A stretch of DNA of 64,000 nt from Pseudomonas sp. UBA4617 (GTDB taxonomy: Bacteria; Pseudomonadota; Gammaproteobacteria; Pseudomonadales; Pseudomonadaceae): assembly GCF_002386445.1 (NCBI RefSeq), contig NZ_DGIR01000026.1:1-64000 (forward strand), given 5' to 3'. A model generated the notes under the pieces. It did not search any database. It was not told the DNA's origin and saw only the letters and a list, made by a program, of their open reading frames with translations. The position numbers were made by a program, and so were the translations under genes. Below are positions 26,245-34,718 of the stretch, one piece after another (position 1 is the stretch's first letter; every line of letters starts with the position of its first letter).

Positions 26245-26577
26245 ATGAGTTTGAGTGAAGCGCGTTTCCATGATCTGGTCGACACTACCCAACAGGCCCT
26301 GGAAGACCTGTTCGACGAGAGCGGCCTGGACCTGGACATGGAAAACTCGGCGGGTGTCCTGACCATCAAGTTCGACAACGGCAGCACGCTGATCTTCAGC
26401 CGCCAGGAACCGCTGCGCCAGTTGTGGCTTGCCGACCGTTCCGGTGGTTTCCACTTCGACTACGACGAAGAGAGCGGCAAGTGGGTGTGCGAGAAGAGCG
26501 AGGAGCTGCTCGGCGAAATGCTCGAACGCATCGTCTGGGAACGGGCCGGGGAAAAGCTGGACTTCGACGAGATCTGA
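26245..26577 (+). CDS. cyaY: iron-sulfur assembly protein CyaY (frataxin)
   Basis: A 110-residue frataxin. The acidic first helix (SEARFHDLVDTTQQALEDLFDESG) is the iron-binding ridge, followed by the beta-sheet with GVLTIKFDNGSTLIFSRQEPLRQLWLADRSGGFHFDY. It modulates cysteine desulfurase activity in Fe-S cluster assembly. It is divergent from lptM-lysA, the usual gammaproteobacterial context, and is followed after one base by the DUF1289 gene. Confidence 0.96.
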   Translation: MSLSEARFHDLVDTTQQALEDLFDESGLDLDMENSAGVLTIKFDNGSTLIFSRQEPLRQLWLADRSGGFHFDYDEESGKWVCEKSEELLGEMLERIVWERAGEKLDFDEI

Positions 26578-26578
26578 C

Positions 26579-26803
26579 ATGAGCAGCACCCAGGCCCGGC
26601 CGCCCAGGCCGCTCTACAGCAACGTCAGCCCTGCCGTGCCGTCGCCGTGCATCAGCGTGTGCCGGCTGGACGAGCAGCGTATCTGTACCGGCTGCCACCG
26701 GCATGTAGAGCACATTCGCGAATGGCGCTCGGCCGATGACGAGCGGCGCCGGCAGATCTGCCGCGAAGCCCGGGCCCTGCGCGATCAGGCTAAGGCACAC
26801 TGA
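26579..26803 (+). CDS. DUF1289 small cysteine-rich protein
   Basis: A 74-residue protein with the DUF1289 signature PSPCISVCRLDE and ICTGCHRHVEHIREW. Its four Cys residues (34, 38, 47 and 50 or near) suggest a metal or Fe-S site. The function is unknown. The ATG follows the cyaY stop by one base, so it is translated from the same message, and it precedes the rnk leader. Confidence 0.85.
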   Translation: MSSTQARPPRPLYSNVSPAVPSPCISVCRLDEQRICTGCHRHVEHIREWRSADDERRRQICREARALRDQAKAH

Positions 26804-26849
26804 TCGCAGGGGCTTGAGTATTTGCCCGGCTGTGGTAGTGTCGGGTTCT

Positions 26850-26898
26850 GCGTCAGTGACGCAATGCCATTACAAACCCCGCCCTTGGGCGGGGTTTT
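26850..26898 (+). promoter_or_regulatory. rnk leader with attenuator-like terminator
   Basis: GCGTCAGTGACGC is followed by the strong hairpin CCCCGCCC-TT-GGGCGGGG and TTTT (26877-26898), which ends 50 bp before rnk. It may simply end cyaY-DUF1289. However, a structured leader with a premature terminator before rnk has been described in pseudomonads, and this position fits. Confidence 0.7.
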
Positions 26899-26948
26899 GC
26901 TTTATCTGCATGTTGAAAACCGCCTGTTCAAAGGAGTCTGACTGGATC

Positions 26949-27359
26949 ATGAGCACCAAGCCTTCCCTCATCCTCACCCGATTGGACGTACAGCGTCTGG
27001 AGCGTCTGATCGACAGCCTCGACGAGAGTACGCCGGGTGTGCTTGCCTTGATGGGCGAGCTGGACCGTGCCGAGCAGGTAGTCGGTCATGAGGAGGTGCC
27101 GGCTGGCGTGGTGACCATGAACTCGCGCGTGCATTGCCGTGAAGAAGCCAGCGGCAAGGACTACCACCTGACCTTGGTGTACCCGAAGGACTCAGGGCCT
27201 GAAGGCACGGTTTCGATCCTCGCGCCGATTGGTTGCGCCTTGCTGGGGTTGTCGGTGGGCGAGCAGATCGACTGGCCGGCACCGGGGGGCAAGACCCTCA
27301 AGCTGAAGCTGCTGGAAGTCGAGTACCAGCCGGAAGCGGCGGGCGATTTCGACCTCTGA
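26949..27359 (+). CDS. rnk: nucleoside diphosphate kinase regulator Rnk
   Basis: A 136-residue protein with the N-terminal Rnk coiled coil (LTRLDVQRLERLIDSLDE) and a C-terminal GreA/GreB-like FKBP domain (SILAPIGCALLGLSVGEQIDWPAPGG). Rnk binds RNA polymerase in the Gre manner but lacks the cleavage-active finger, and it is linked to nucleoside diphosphate kinase levels and alginate in Pseudomonas. Start 26949 is taken from the conserved N-terminus. It is preceded by the attenuator-like hairpin and convergent with the broken PI-PLC gene. Confidence 0.93.
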   Translation: MSTKPSLILTRLDVQRLERLIDSLDESTPGVLALMGELDRAEQVVGHEEVPAGVVTMNSRVHCREEASGKDYHLTLVYPKDSGPEGTVSILAPIGCALLGLSVGEQIDWPAPGGKTLKLKLLEVEYQPEAAGDFDL

Positions 27360-27376
27360 TCGCCCGCCCGGCTACT

Positions 27377-28220
27377 TCATTGCATGTTCCGCGCCCTGAC
27401 TTGGCAGGCGTGGATGCAGTTCTCGACGATGCGGCTGCGCAGTGACCAATCGGTGTTGATGATGTCGAAGCCCTGGATGTAGCTGTCGATGTCTTTCGAG
27501 GCGAACCATTCGTCGATCTTGTCGCTGAAATCGTCGGGTGTGAATACAACCTTGTTGTATTTCGCACACTGAATCGAACGTAGCCTATCACCGGTCCTGT
27601 AGCGTTGCGCGCACTGGTCCATGAATGTTTTCAGCTCTTCGGTGGATGGCGTGTTCTCCCCGAACCAGTGGTGCTTCACGCCCGGCCAATGCTGCGCCCG
27701 GGCGTGGTGGTTGTACGCAATGACCACGGTCTTGCCGGGGTGCGCGTTCCACAAGTCATCCAGGGTGAGTTCGTGCAGCGCCCATGGGATGATCCGCTGT
27801 CCCATGTGCTTTTCCAGCATTCCCAGCATCCACTCGTGTTCCTTGTCAGTGAAGTTGTCGAACTGGTGGAAGTTGAGAATGATGATCTCCCGCTGAGTGG
27901 CAGGGTCGTCATAAAAACGCTTCAACTCCAGCACGACGTCGCCGAGCACGGTACGCCCCGAAGTACTCAAGTGATAAAGCTTGTAACGGGTGAGGCGAAT
28001 CGGGCGTGTATTCGCGGTTGGCGCGCACTCGCAGGTCAAGAACGCGAATGCCGTTGCGGATCTGCTCGATGCACGATACATCCTGGGTCACTTCCTGCAG
28101 CGGCACGATGTTGTCGGCTTGTTTGTCCATGCCCGAGTCATGACTCCCGGGGAGAATCAACTGATCAACCCGTAGTCGGCCCAGTTCGGGCAACGCTCCC
28201 ATCCAGCTCTGTTTGTTCAT
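27377..28220 (-). pseudogene. PI-PLC X-domain-like protein, frameshifted
   Basis: Two overlapping frames make one protein of about 280 residues. Frame 1 (28220 down to about 28010) reads LRVDQLILPGSHDSG (first catalytic His) and QDVSCIEQIRNGIRVLDLRVRAN. Frame 2 (about 28000 to 27377) continues RLTRYKLYHLSTSGRTVLGDVV, then IIILNFHQFDNFTD (second His region) and a C-terminus ending VRARNMQ. Frame 2 has no start of its own at the join. One extra base near 27990-28015, next to CCC in the minus strand, accounts for it. No signal peptide is seen, so a cytoplasmic phosphodiesterase-like enzyme is likely. It could be a real pseudogene, a sequencing error or, less likely, programmed slippage. Confidence 0.8.
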
Positions 28221-28290
28221 GTTCAGCTCTACTCGTTAGTCGAGTGGCAAGCATGTTTAGCTGGCGGAGCGTGGAGCAGAGGGAAATGCT

Positions 28291-31155
28291 CTAGCGTAAC
28301 GCTGAGACAGGCGGCTGCAGCTGCGCCAGGCCCTGATTGAGCGCCAGCTCCAGGTGCTCCTTGTAACGCAGATAAAGGATGGTCGACCCTTGCTCGTCCT
28401 CGAGCAGCGCCGACAGGTCAAGGTCGGTGATGTAGCAACGATACTGGCCGGCACTGCGGCGTTGGCCCAGGATCTGTCGGGCTACTACCGCATACAGCTG
28501 CTCGCCATGCTCCAGTTCGGAAAACTCCTGCTGGTCGCAGTACAGCGTTACATGCGCAGCACCCGCGACCCCGGCCTGGATAATGGCCTGTACCTCGTAG
28601 TAGGGCTGGTTGCTGCCTTCGAAAGGGGCCGGGCGCGGCTCGCTGCTGCGCGCCTTGCCTGGGCCGGATGGCAGCAACTGGGCGTAATGGATGTCCGATG
28701 ACGCCGGCCGCAGGGTGTCCATCGGCAACCGGGCATCGCGGCGCATCACCACCGAGCGCAGAAAGCGCTGCAGCGGCAGCAGCAGGTGTGCTTCGTCGTG
28801 CAGTGGCAGGCGCTGTTGCCACAAGGCGTTGTACTCATCCAGCACATACAACTCGGCCCAGCCTCCCTGCAGGCGGTAGAACACCTGGATGCAGGCTGGC
28901 TGGCCTTGTTCCAGGACCAGGCGCAGGTCGTGGTCCGGCAGGGCGTTGGCGTCCAGGTACAGGGGGCTGTAGGTACTGCGTTCTTCGCCAAGGTAGGCCA
29001 GTAATGCCTCGTGGTCGGCCAGGGTCGTCAGGCTTACGTGCCCGGCCAGCAGTTCAAGCACATGGGTATGCTGGGCAACCTGCAGCAGGTAGCGGTGGTT
29101 CTGGCCCTGGTCAAGCAGCAACTGCACCGTGTCGAATATTTCCTCCACGCGCTGGCTGATGGCCTGGGCGCGGCTCTGGCAGAAGCAGCGTACCCGCACC
29201 CGTGGCCGCTGGCCATGCAGCACCGGGCCGTTGAGAAAATCGCGCAGGCAGCGCACCAGCGCATGTTCGCCGTCATAGCGCTGGACCAGCACCTCGTTCC
29301 AGCTGTTGAGGGTGACCTGGTCCAGGGTCAGCACCAGGTTTTCGCGCACACCGGCGTAGCTTAGCGAGTCGGTGCGCTCGGTGGTCATCAGGATGTTCAG
29401 GTCGCGGTGGTGGCGCAGCGGGTCGACCGCGACGTTGACCAGCAGCAGTACTTCGTCGGCAACACTGGGTTGCAGCAGGCGCACCTCGCTGACGATCGGC
29501 AAGGGCAGGGGAATGCTCTGCTGCAGGCAGCCCACCAGGTTGAACAGCTCGATTTCGCTGAGGTCGCTGACACCGGGGTGCAAGGCCAGGCGCGTGCTGC
29601 TGTCGATCACCCCGTTGCGGTGCGCCCAGGTCAGCAGTTCGATCAGCTCGCGGCAGCGTTTCAACGGGCTGAAATGCTCCACGTCATGCGTGCTCAGGTT
29701 GCCGGTGTACAGCCCCCAGTGGTAGCTACCGGGCTCCTTGCGGTTGGGCGCCTGGACCAGGGTCAGCGTCCCTTCGGCGAGATCCGGGGCGATGCCTGGG
29801 TTGATCACCTCGACCTTGCCGGCACGGCGCTCGAAAGCCGCATACAGGCGCCGACCCAGCACGTTTAGGTCACGCTGGTCGGCGCGGCTGCTGGCGTTCT
29901 GCGTGCGGGCGAACTGGTTGAGAAAGCGGTAGCTGTGATTCAGCTCCGCTACCAGGTCGCGGCGTTCCACGGCGACGTGCTGGACTTTCCACTGGTTGCG
30001 GCTGTCCAGCAGTGCCAGCTGGCGCGTGTCCCAGCCCCATTCGTCAGTCAGGCGTTGCAGCAGTCGGCGTTGCCAGCCATTGGTCCGGGATGCATCGCTG
30101 AGCTTCTTGTTGACCTTCAGGTACAGGCTGCGGCGTACCAACTCCAGGCGGGCCCGTTCGCCACGCTGCAGCAGGTAGTGTTCGATGCGCCGGTAGACCA
30201 TCACGTAGGGGTCCAACGCGTCGAGGTCGAGCTGGTTGGCGAACACGGCTTGCTTGTAGTCCAGGCTCAGGCAGCGCACGGCGGGGTGTTCGCTGGCATA
30301 GGCCTCGGTCAGCAACAGCTTGAGCAGCGACTTGTAGGGCGAGTCGATAGCTTTGAACAGCTGCCACATGCCGGCGCCAACGAACTCGCCCGGCGGAATG
30401 TGCGCCAGGCTGCCGAGGTCGAGCGCGTCCTGGCTGCGGATGAAGCGCTTGGACAGCAGGGCCTGGGTGTAGCTGTGATAGTGCTGTTCCTGGTACACCG
30501 GCACCATCCACCACAACGGCGTGCGCCCGGCCAGCCAGATGGTGGTGCGGTAGAACTCGTCCAGCAGCAGGTAGTGCTGGGTGGTACCGCAGTCGTCGGA
30601 GCCGAGCTGGCCCGCGCGTTGGCCCTGGGCGAAACCTTGCGTGTCGATCAGGAAGAAATGCGCCTCGGCGCCCAGGCTTTCCGCCCATGCTTCCAGCAAC
30701 TGGCACTTGCGTCGCAGTTCGCCCAGCTGTTCATCGGCCAGGTCGGGCGCATGGCACACCCACAGGTCCATGTCGCTGTGCTCGGCCTGCGCCAGCGAGC
30801 CCAGGCTGCCCATCAGGAACAGGCCATGGATCGGCCGCGGCGGGTTGCCGTGACGGGCCTTGTAGGTGAACGAGCGGGCCAGGCGCTGGGCTTCGAGCAG
30901 CAGCTCGGCGCCTGGCTCGTAACCCGATACGCCGGCAGGGGTGCTGCCCGAAACATAGCCTGGCAGCAGCGGATGGTTTATGTGGAACAGCAACGGCAAC
31001 AGCCTCAGCACCTGTTGCTGGCGCGTCGACAGGCCTTCCATTGCCCGCTGCAGCCGGCCCTGGTTGAGCCGCAGGAAACGCGCGCGCAAGGTCGCCAGCT
31101 CCTTGCGGTCGATGCCTTCATCCAGGTCGGGGCGGATTTCGTGGGGGTGGTTCAT
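28291..31155 (-). CDS. cyaA: class I adenylate cyclase CyaA
   Basis: A 954-residue enterobacterial-type (class I) enzyme making cAMP from ATP. The N-terminal catalytic half has the nucleotidyltransferase motif LFLMGSLGSLAQAEHSDMDL, whose two Asp bind metal, followed by conserved WVCHAPDL and LLDEFYRTTIWLAGR. The C-terminal half is regulatory and less conserved. Start MNHPHEIRPDLDEGIDRKEL is the family N-terminus. It is transcribed leftward, away from the DUF188 gene. In Pseudomonas cAMP acts through Vfr/Crp rather than in classic catabolite repression. Confidence 0.95.
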   Translation of the reverse strand: MNHPHEIRPDLDEGIDRKELATLRARFLRLNQGRLQRAMEGLSTRQQQVLRLLPLLFHINHPLLPGYVSGSTPAGVSGYEPGAELLLEAQRLARSFTYKARHGNPPRPIHGLFLMGSLGSLAQAEHSDMDLWVCHAPDLADEQLGELRRKCQLLEAWAESLGAEAHFFLIDTQGFAQGQRAGQLGSDDCGTTQHYLLLDEFYRTTIWLAGRTPLWWMVPVYQEQHYHSYTQALLSKRFIRSQDALDLGSLAHIPPGEFVGAGMWQLFKAIDSPYKSLLKLLLTEAYASEHPAVRCLSLDYKQAVFANQLDLDALDPYVMVYRRIEHYLLQRGERARLELVRRSLYLKVNKKLSDASRTNGWQRRLLQRLTDEWGWDTRQLALLDSRNQWKVQHVAVERRDLVAELNHSYRFLNQFARTQNASSRADQRDLNVLGRRLYAAFERRAGKVEVINPGIAPDLAEGTLTLVQAPNRKEPGSYHWGLYTGNLSTHDVEHFSPLKRCRELIELLTWAHRNGVIDSSTRLALHPGVSDLSEIELFNLVGCLQQSIPLPLPIVSEVRLLQPSVADEVLLLVNVAVDPLRHHRDLNILMTTERTDSLSYAGVRENLVLTLDQVTLNSWNEVLVQRYDGEHALVRCLRDFLNGPVLHGQRPRVRVRCFCQSRAQAISQRVEEIFDTVQLLLDQGQNHRYLLQVAQHTHVLELLAGHVSLTTLADHEALLAYLGEERSTYSPLYLDANALPDHDLRLVLEQGQPACIQVFYRLQGGWAELYVLDEYNALWQQRLPLHDEAHLLLPLQRFLRSVVMRRDARLPMDTLRPASSDIHYAQLLPSGPGKARSSEPRPAPFEGSNQPYYEVQAIIQAGVAGAAHVTLYCDQQEFSELEHGEQLYAVVARQILGQRRSAGQYRCYITDLDLSALLEDEQGSTILYLRYKEHLELALNQGLAQLQPPVSALR

Positions 31156-31329
31156 TGCGCACTCGGGCAGGCCAACGGAGCTGTGGCGAGTTTAGCCTGA
31201 GGGCTCGGCAGTGGATAAGCGTCAGTTGAAAAATTGACGCCATTTTGCCATCGCCGATGGGCGGCAAGCTCCAGCTTTTGCTGCCGTTGAGGCATGATGG
31301 CTGCCTTGGAAGAATGATGAGGTTACCCG

Positions 31330-31782
31330 ATGCGTGTGTGGATCGATGCCGACGCCTGCCCCAAGGCGGCCAAGGATCTGGTCGTCAAGTTCGCCCTCAA
31401 GCGCAAGTTTGAAGTGGTCATGGTCGCGGGCCAGGCTGTGGCCAAGCCGGCATTCGCCACCGTACGCCTGATCGTTGTACCCAGCGGCATGGACGCCGCG
31501 GACGATTATCTGGTGGAGCACGCCGTGCCCGGCGAACTGGTGATCTGCAGTGACGTACCATTGGCCGACCGCCTGGTGAAAAAGGGCGTGGCAGCGCTGG
31601 ACCCGCGTGGGCGCGAGTTCGACGAGCGCAACATGGGTGACCGGCTGGCGGCGCGCAATCTGTTCACCGAACTGCGCGAGCAGGGCCAGGTGGGGGGAGG
31701 GCAGGCGCCGTATGGCGAGCGCGAGAAGCAGGCGTTTGCCAATGCGCTGGACCGTATCATTGCCCGGCTTTCCAAACCCTGA
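31330..31782 (+). CDS. DUF188 (YaiI/YqxD) family protein
   Basis: A 150-residue protein with the family start MRVWIDADACPKAAKDLV and the conserved LIVVPSGMDAADDYLVEHA, VICSDVPLADRLV and GRGEFDERNMGDRLAARN-like segments, a PIN-like nuclease fold with conserved acidic residues. Biochemical function is not established. It is divergent from cyaA and followed by a REP pair. Confidence 0.88.
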   Translation: MRVWIDADACPKAAKDLVVKFALKRKFEVVMVAGQAVAKPAFATVRLIVVPSGMDAADDYLVEHAVPGELVICSDVPLADRLVKKGVAALDPRGREFDERNMGDRLAARNLFTELREQGQVGGGQAPYGEREKQAFANALDRIIARLSKP

Positions 31783-31813
31783 AGCAACCCGGCTGGCGGG
31801 ATGAACGCGCCAT

Positions 31814-31929
31814 GTGGGAGCGGCCTTGTGCCGCGAAAGTGCCGCAGCGCGGCCCCGGCAATTCATGCGGCGAAGCTGAAATTCCGGGCCGCTTCGCCGC
31901 CCTTTCGCGGCACAAGGCCGCTCCTACAG
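31814..31929. repeat. long inverted REP pair
   Basis: GGGAGCGGCCTTGTGCCGCG (left, from 31816) and its near-perfect reverse complement CGCGGCACAAGGCCGCTCC (right, to 31924) flank about 60 bp. They occupy the 178-bp gap between convergent DUF188 and elbB and may act as a bidirectional transcript end. Confidence 0.85.
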
Positions 31930-31960
31930 GGACCCCGTCAGATTCTGAATCTTGCACCCG

Positions 31961-32620
31961 TTACTCGTGGGTCAGCTCCAGCACCCGATCCACCAGCTTG
32001 TAGATGCCGCCAGCCGCCTCGCTGATCGACTTGGCCTCCATGTATGCCGGGGTAGTAACCAGCTTGCGCTGGGAGTCTTCGACGATATCGTGCACGTCAC
32101 ATTGTTCATGGGTACCGCCCATTTTCACCACGGCCGCTGCGGTGTCTGCGTCAGTACCGATGGTGCAGACCACTCCCGGTCCGTAGATCTTCGCTGCCAG
32201 CGCCGGCGAAATACAGATCAGGCCAACCGGCTTGCATGCCGTTGCAAAGGCTTCGGCCAGGGCCAGCACATCCGGGTTGACGCTGCAGTTGGCGCCCTCC
32301 ACGGCAAAGTTGGAGAGGTTCTTCGCCGCACCGAACCCGCCCGGGACGATCAGCGCATCGAAGTCCTCGGCCTTGGCCTCGCGAATGTCCTTGACCTGGC
32401 CGCGGGCAATGCGCGCCGACTCCACCAGTACATTGCGCGACTCGGGCATTTCTTCGCCGGTCAGGTGGTTGATCACATGCAGCTGCGCAATGTTGGGCGC
32501 AAAGCACTGCACTTGCGCACCGCGCTGGTCGAGGCGCAGCAGGGTGATCACGCTTTCGTGGATTTCGGCGCCGTCATACACGCCACAGCCGGAAAGAATC
32601 ACCGCTACTTTTTTTGTCAT
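31961..32620 (-). CDS. elbB: ElbB, DJ-1/PfpI-like glyoxalase III family
   Basis: A 219-residue class I amidotransferase-fold protein with VAVILSGCGVYDGAEIHESV at the N-terminus and the nucleophile-elbow region PVGLICISPALAAKIYG, where Cys sits one turn from the usual site. ElbB in E. coli has weak glyoxalase activity and is linked to isoprenoid synthesis. The start at 32620 is preferred since GGAG is eight bases upstream; the ATG at 32626 would leave only two bases. It stands alone. Confidence 0.9.
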   Translation of the reverse strand: MTKKVAVILSGCGVYDGAEIHESVITLLRLDQRGAQVQCFAPNIAQLHVINHLTGEEMPESRNVLVESARIARGQVKDIREAKAEDFDALIVPGGFGAAKNLSNFAVEGANCSVNPDVLALAEAFATACKPVGLICISPALAAKIYGPGVVCTIGTDADTAAAVVKMGGTHEQCDVHDIVEDSQRKLVTTPAYMEAKSISEAAGGIYKLVDRVLELTHE

Positions 32621-32726
32621 GCTCATTACTCCAGTGTCGAGGCGCTAAATGTCCTCTAGTTTGGCAGATGTCGCCATAGGGATTCCTGCGGCTACGGCCT
32701 AATCTTGGTGGATAACGCCTGAGCTC

Positions 32727-33989
32727 ATGCCCATGGATCTGATATTGCTGGCCGTGCCGTTCTTCTTCGTGTTGATCGCCGTGGAGCTGGCGGCCGACCG
32801 CGTGCGTGGGCAGCGCAATTACACCCTGGCCGACTCGATCAACAGCCTCAGCACAGGTGCACTGTCGACCAGCACCGGGCTGCTGACCAAGGGGCTGGGG
32901 CTGCTGACCTATGCACTCGCATTCGAGCATCTGGCGCTGCTGCGCTTGCCGGCGCAGGCCTGGTGGGTGTGGTTGCTGGCTTTCGTCCTGTACGACTTCT
33001 GTTATTACTGGCTGCACCGCCTCGGTCACGAGCGCAACGTGCTGTGGGCCGCGCACTCGGTGCATCACCAGAGCGAGGAGTACAACCTCACCACCGCGCT
33101 GCGCCAGACCAGCAGCGGCTTCATCTTTTCCTGGATCTTCTACCTGCCGTTGGCGCTGGTCGGGGTGCCGCCAGTGGTGTTCATCACTGTGGCGTCGCTC
33201 AACCTGTTGTACCAGTTCTGGGTACATACCCGGCATATCGCCAAGCTTGGCTGGCTCGAGTGGGTGTTGATCACGCCATCCAACCATCGCGTCCACCATG
33301 CGCAAAATCCTGCTTACTTGGATCGCAACTACGGCGGTGTGTTCATTCTCTGGGACCGTCTGTTCGGCACATACCAGGAGGAGGACCCGGCCGAGCCGGT
33401 AGTGTTCGGCGTGACCACGCCGCTGGCCAGCTGGAACCCGCTATGGGCCAACCTGCAGTTCTATGCCCAGCTCTGGCATGACGCCCGGCGTGCCGGCAAC
33501 GTGTGGGACAAGCTGCGCATCTGGTTCATGCCCACGGGGTGGCGCCCGGCCGATGTAGCCGCCCGCTACCCGCATGGCAAGCAGGACCTGGTGTTGTTCC
33601 GCAAGTTCGAGGTTGCCCTGGGCCGCCCGCAGCAGGCCTACGTGGCGGCACAATTTGTGGTTTACCTGGCGCTGGGCAGCTATCTGATGGGCGTGGCCGA
33701 GCGCGTGCCAACCGCCGCGCTGGTGCTCGGCTGGTTGCTGATGGCGTTTGGCTTGTTCGTACTGGGCACGCTCCTGGAAAACCGGCCATGGGCCACGCGC
33801 CTGGAACTGGTACGGCTGGTGGCAAGCGCGCCGGCGCTGTACCTGGCCGGTGCATCGGGCCTAGCGGTGGTCGTGCCGCTTGCCTGGTTCCTGCTCGTGG
33901 CTTACGGCCTGCTCAGTCTCTGGGGCCTGGGCCTGGTCCGCCGCCTTGCGCTCCGCCCGCAGGGTGCGGAAGCGCCGGCGCAGCCATAA
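32727..33989 (+). CDS. sterol desaturase / fatty acid hydroxylase family protein
   Basis: A 420-residue integral membrane di-iron protein. The histidine clusters are YYWLHRLGHERN, AAHSVHHQSEEYN, and SNHRVHHAQN plus the preceding WVHTRHIAKLG, in the order expected for the superfamily. Several hydrophobic helices lie at the N-terminus and three more at the C-terminus (about 300-395), an extension beyond the catalytic core. The lipid substrate is unknown. Its last 129 bp overlap the 3' end of the convergent DedA gene. Confidence 0.9.
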   Translation: MPMDLILLAVPFFFVLIAVELAADRVRGQRNYTLADSINSLSTGALSTSTGLLTKGLGLLTYALAFEHLALLRLPAQAWWVWLLAFVLYDFCYYWLHRLGHERNVLWAAHSVHHQSEEYNLTTALRQTSSGFIFSWIFYLPLALVGVPPVVFITVASLNLLYQFWVHTRHIAKLGWLEWVLITPSNHRVHHAQNPAYLDRNYGGVFILWDRLFGTYQEEDPAEPVVFGVTTPLASWNPLWANLQFYAQLWHDARRAGNVWDKLRIWFMPTGWRPADVAARYPHGKQDLVLFRKFEVALGRPQQAYVAAQFVVYLALGSYLMGVAERVPTAALVLGWLLMAFGLFVLGTLLENRPWATRLELVRLVASAPALYLAGASGLAVVVPLAWFLLVAYGLLSLWGLGLVRRLALRPQGAEAPAQP

Positions 33990-34505
33990 CAGGCCCCCCA
34001 GCGCCAGCAGGCCACCCAGTACCCAGAGCTCGTAGCGCTTCACGTTGCCCAGCAGGCCTTCGAGAATGGCGCCGAAGTGGTACGCGGCCGCGCCCAGGGC
34101 GACTGCCCAGATCGCCGCGCCCAGACCGTTCAGCAGCAGGTAGCGGCGTGGCGGGTAGCCGGACAGGCCGATCGCCACCGGCATGACCGTGCGCAGGCCA
34201 TAGACGAAGCGGAAGCTCAGAACCCAGATGTCAGGGTGGCGACGGATGTGGTCCAGTGCCCGGTCGCCCATCGCCTGCCAGCGTGGCCTGCGCGCCAGAA
34301 TCCTGCGGCCGTGGCGACGGCCCATGAAGTACCACAGCTGATCGCCGGCATAACTGCCGAAAAAGGCCACCAGGCACACCAGGTTGATGTCCATGTAACC
34401 GCGGAACGCAAGGAATCCCGCAAGCACCAGGATGGTCTCGCCTTCGAAGAAGGTGCCAAGAAAAAGGGCGAAGTAGCCGAAATCCTGCAGGAATTGTTGA
34501 AGCAT
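33861..34505 (-). CDS. DedA-family membrane protein
   Basis: A 214-residue inner-membrane protein of the DedA/SNARE-associated family: FLGTFFEGETILVLAGFLAFRGYM near the start, GDQLWYFMGRRHGRRIL, then FRFVYGLRTVMPVAIGLSGYPPRRYL. Members act as lipid carriers or flippases, including undecaprenyl phosphate recycling. Start 34505 is chosen by family alignment; no clear ribosome site is visible and the frame extends upstream by 59 residues. The C-terminal tail is charged and lies antisense to the desaturase 3' end. It is divergent from ppk. Confidence 0.87.
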   Translation of the reverse strand: MLQQFLQDFGYFALFLGTFFEGETILVLAGFLAFRGYMDINLVCLVAFFGSYAGDQLWYFMGRRHGRRILARRPRWQAMGDRALDHIRRHPDIWVLSFRFVYGLRTVMPVAIGLSGYPPRRYLLLNGLGAAIWAVALGAAAYHFGAILEGLLGNVKRYELWVLGGLLALGGLLWLRRRFRTLRAERKAADQAQAPETEQAVSHEQEPGKRHDHR

Positions 34506-34718
34506 TTTCTGAGGTGCTGGCGAAATGAACGCGCAGCCTACCCCTTCGCGCGCATTCATGAAAGTGTCCAAATGTGTCTCGACGTGAACATTTCCTGCAT
34601 CGAGAATGCCCGAAGGCGCGCGCCATCGCTTGCCCTGGCGTGTAACACAGGCGTCATAATGGGCGCTTATCTTGCCGCTCAATTGATGATAGGGCGTTAA
34701 CGTCCTCAGGAACGCCAG

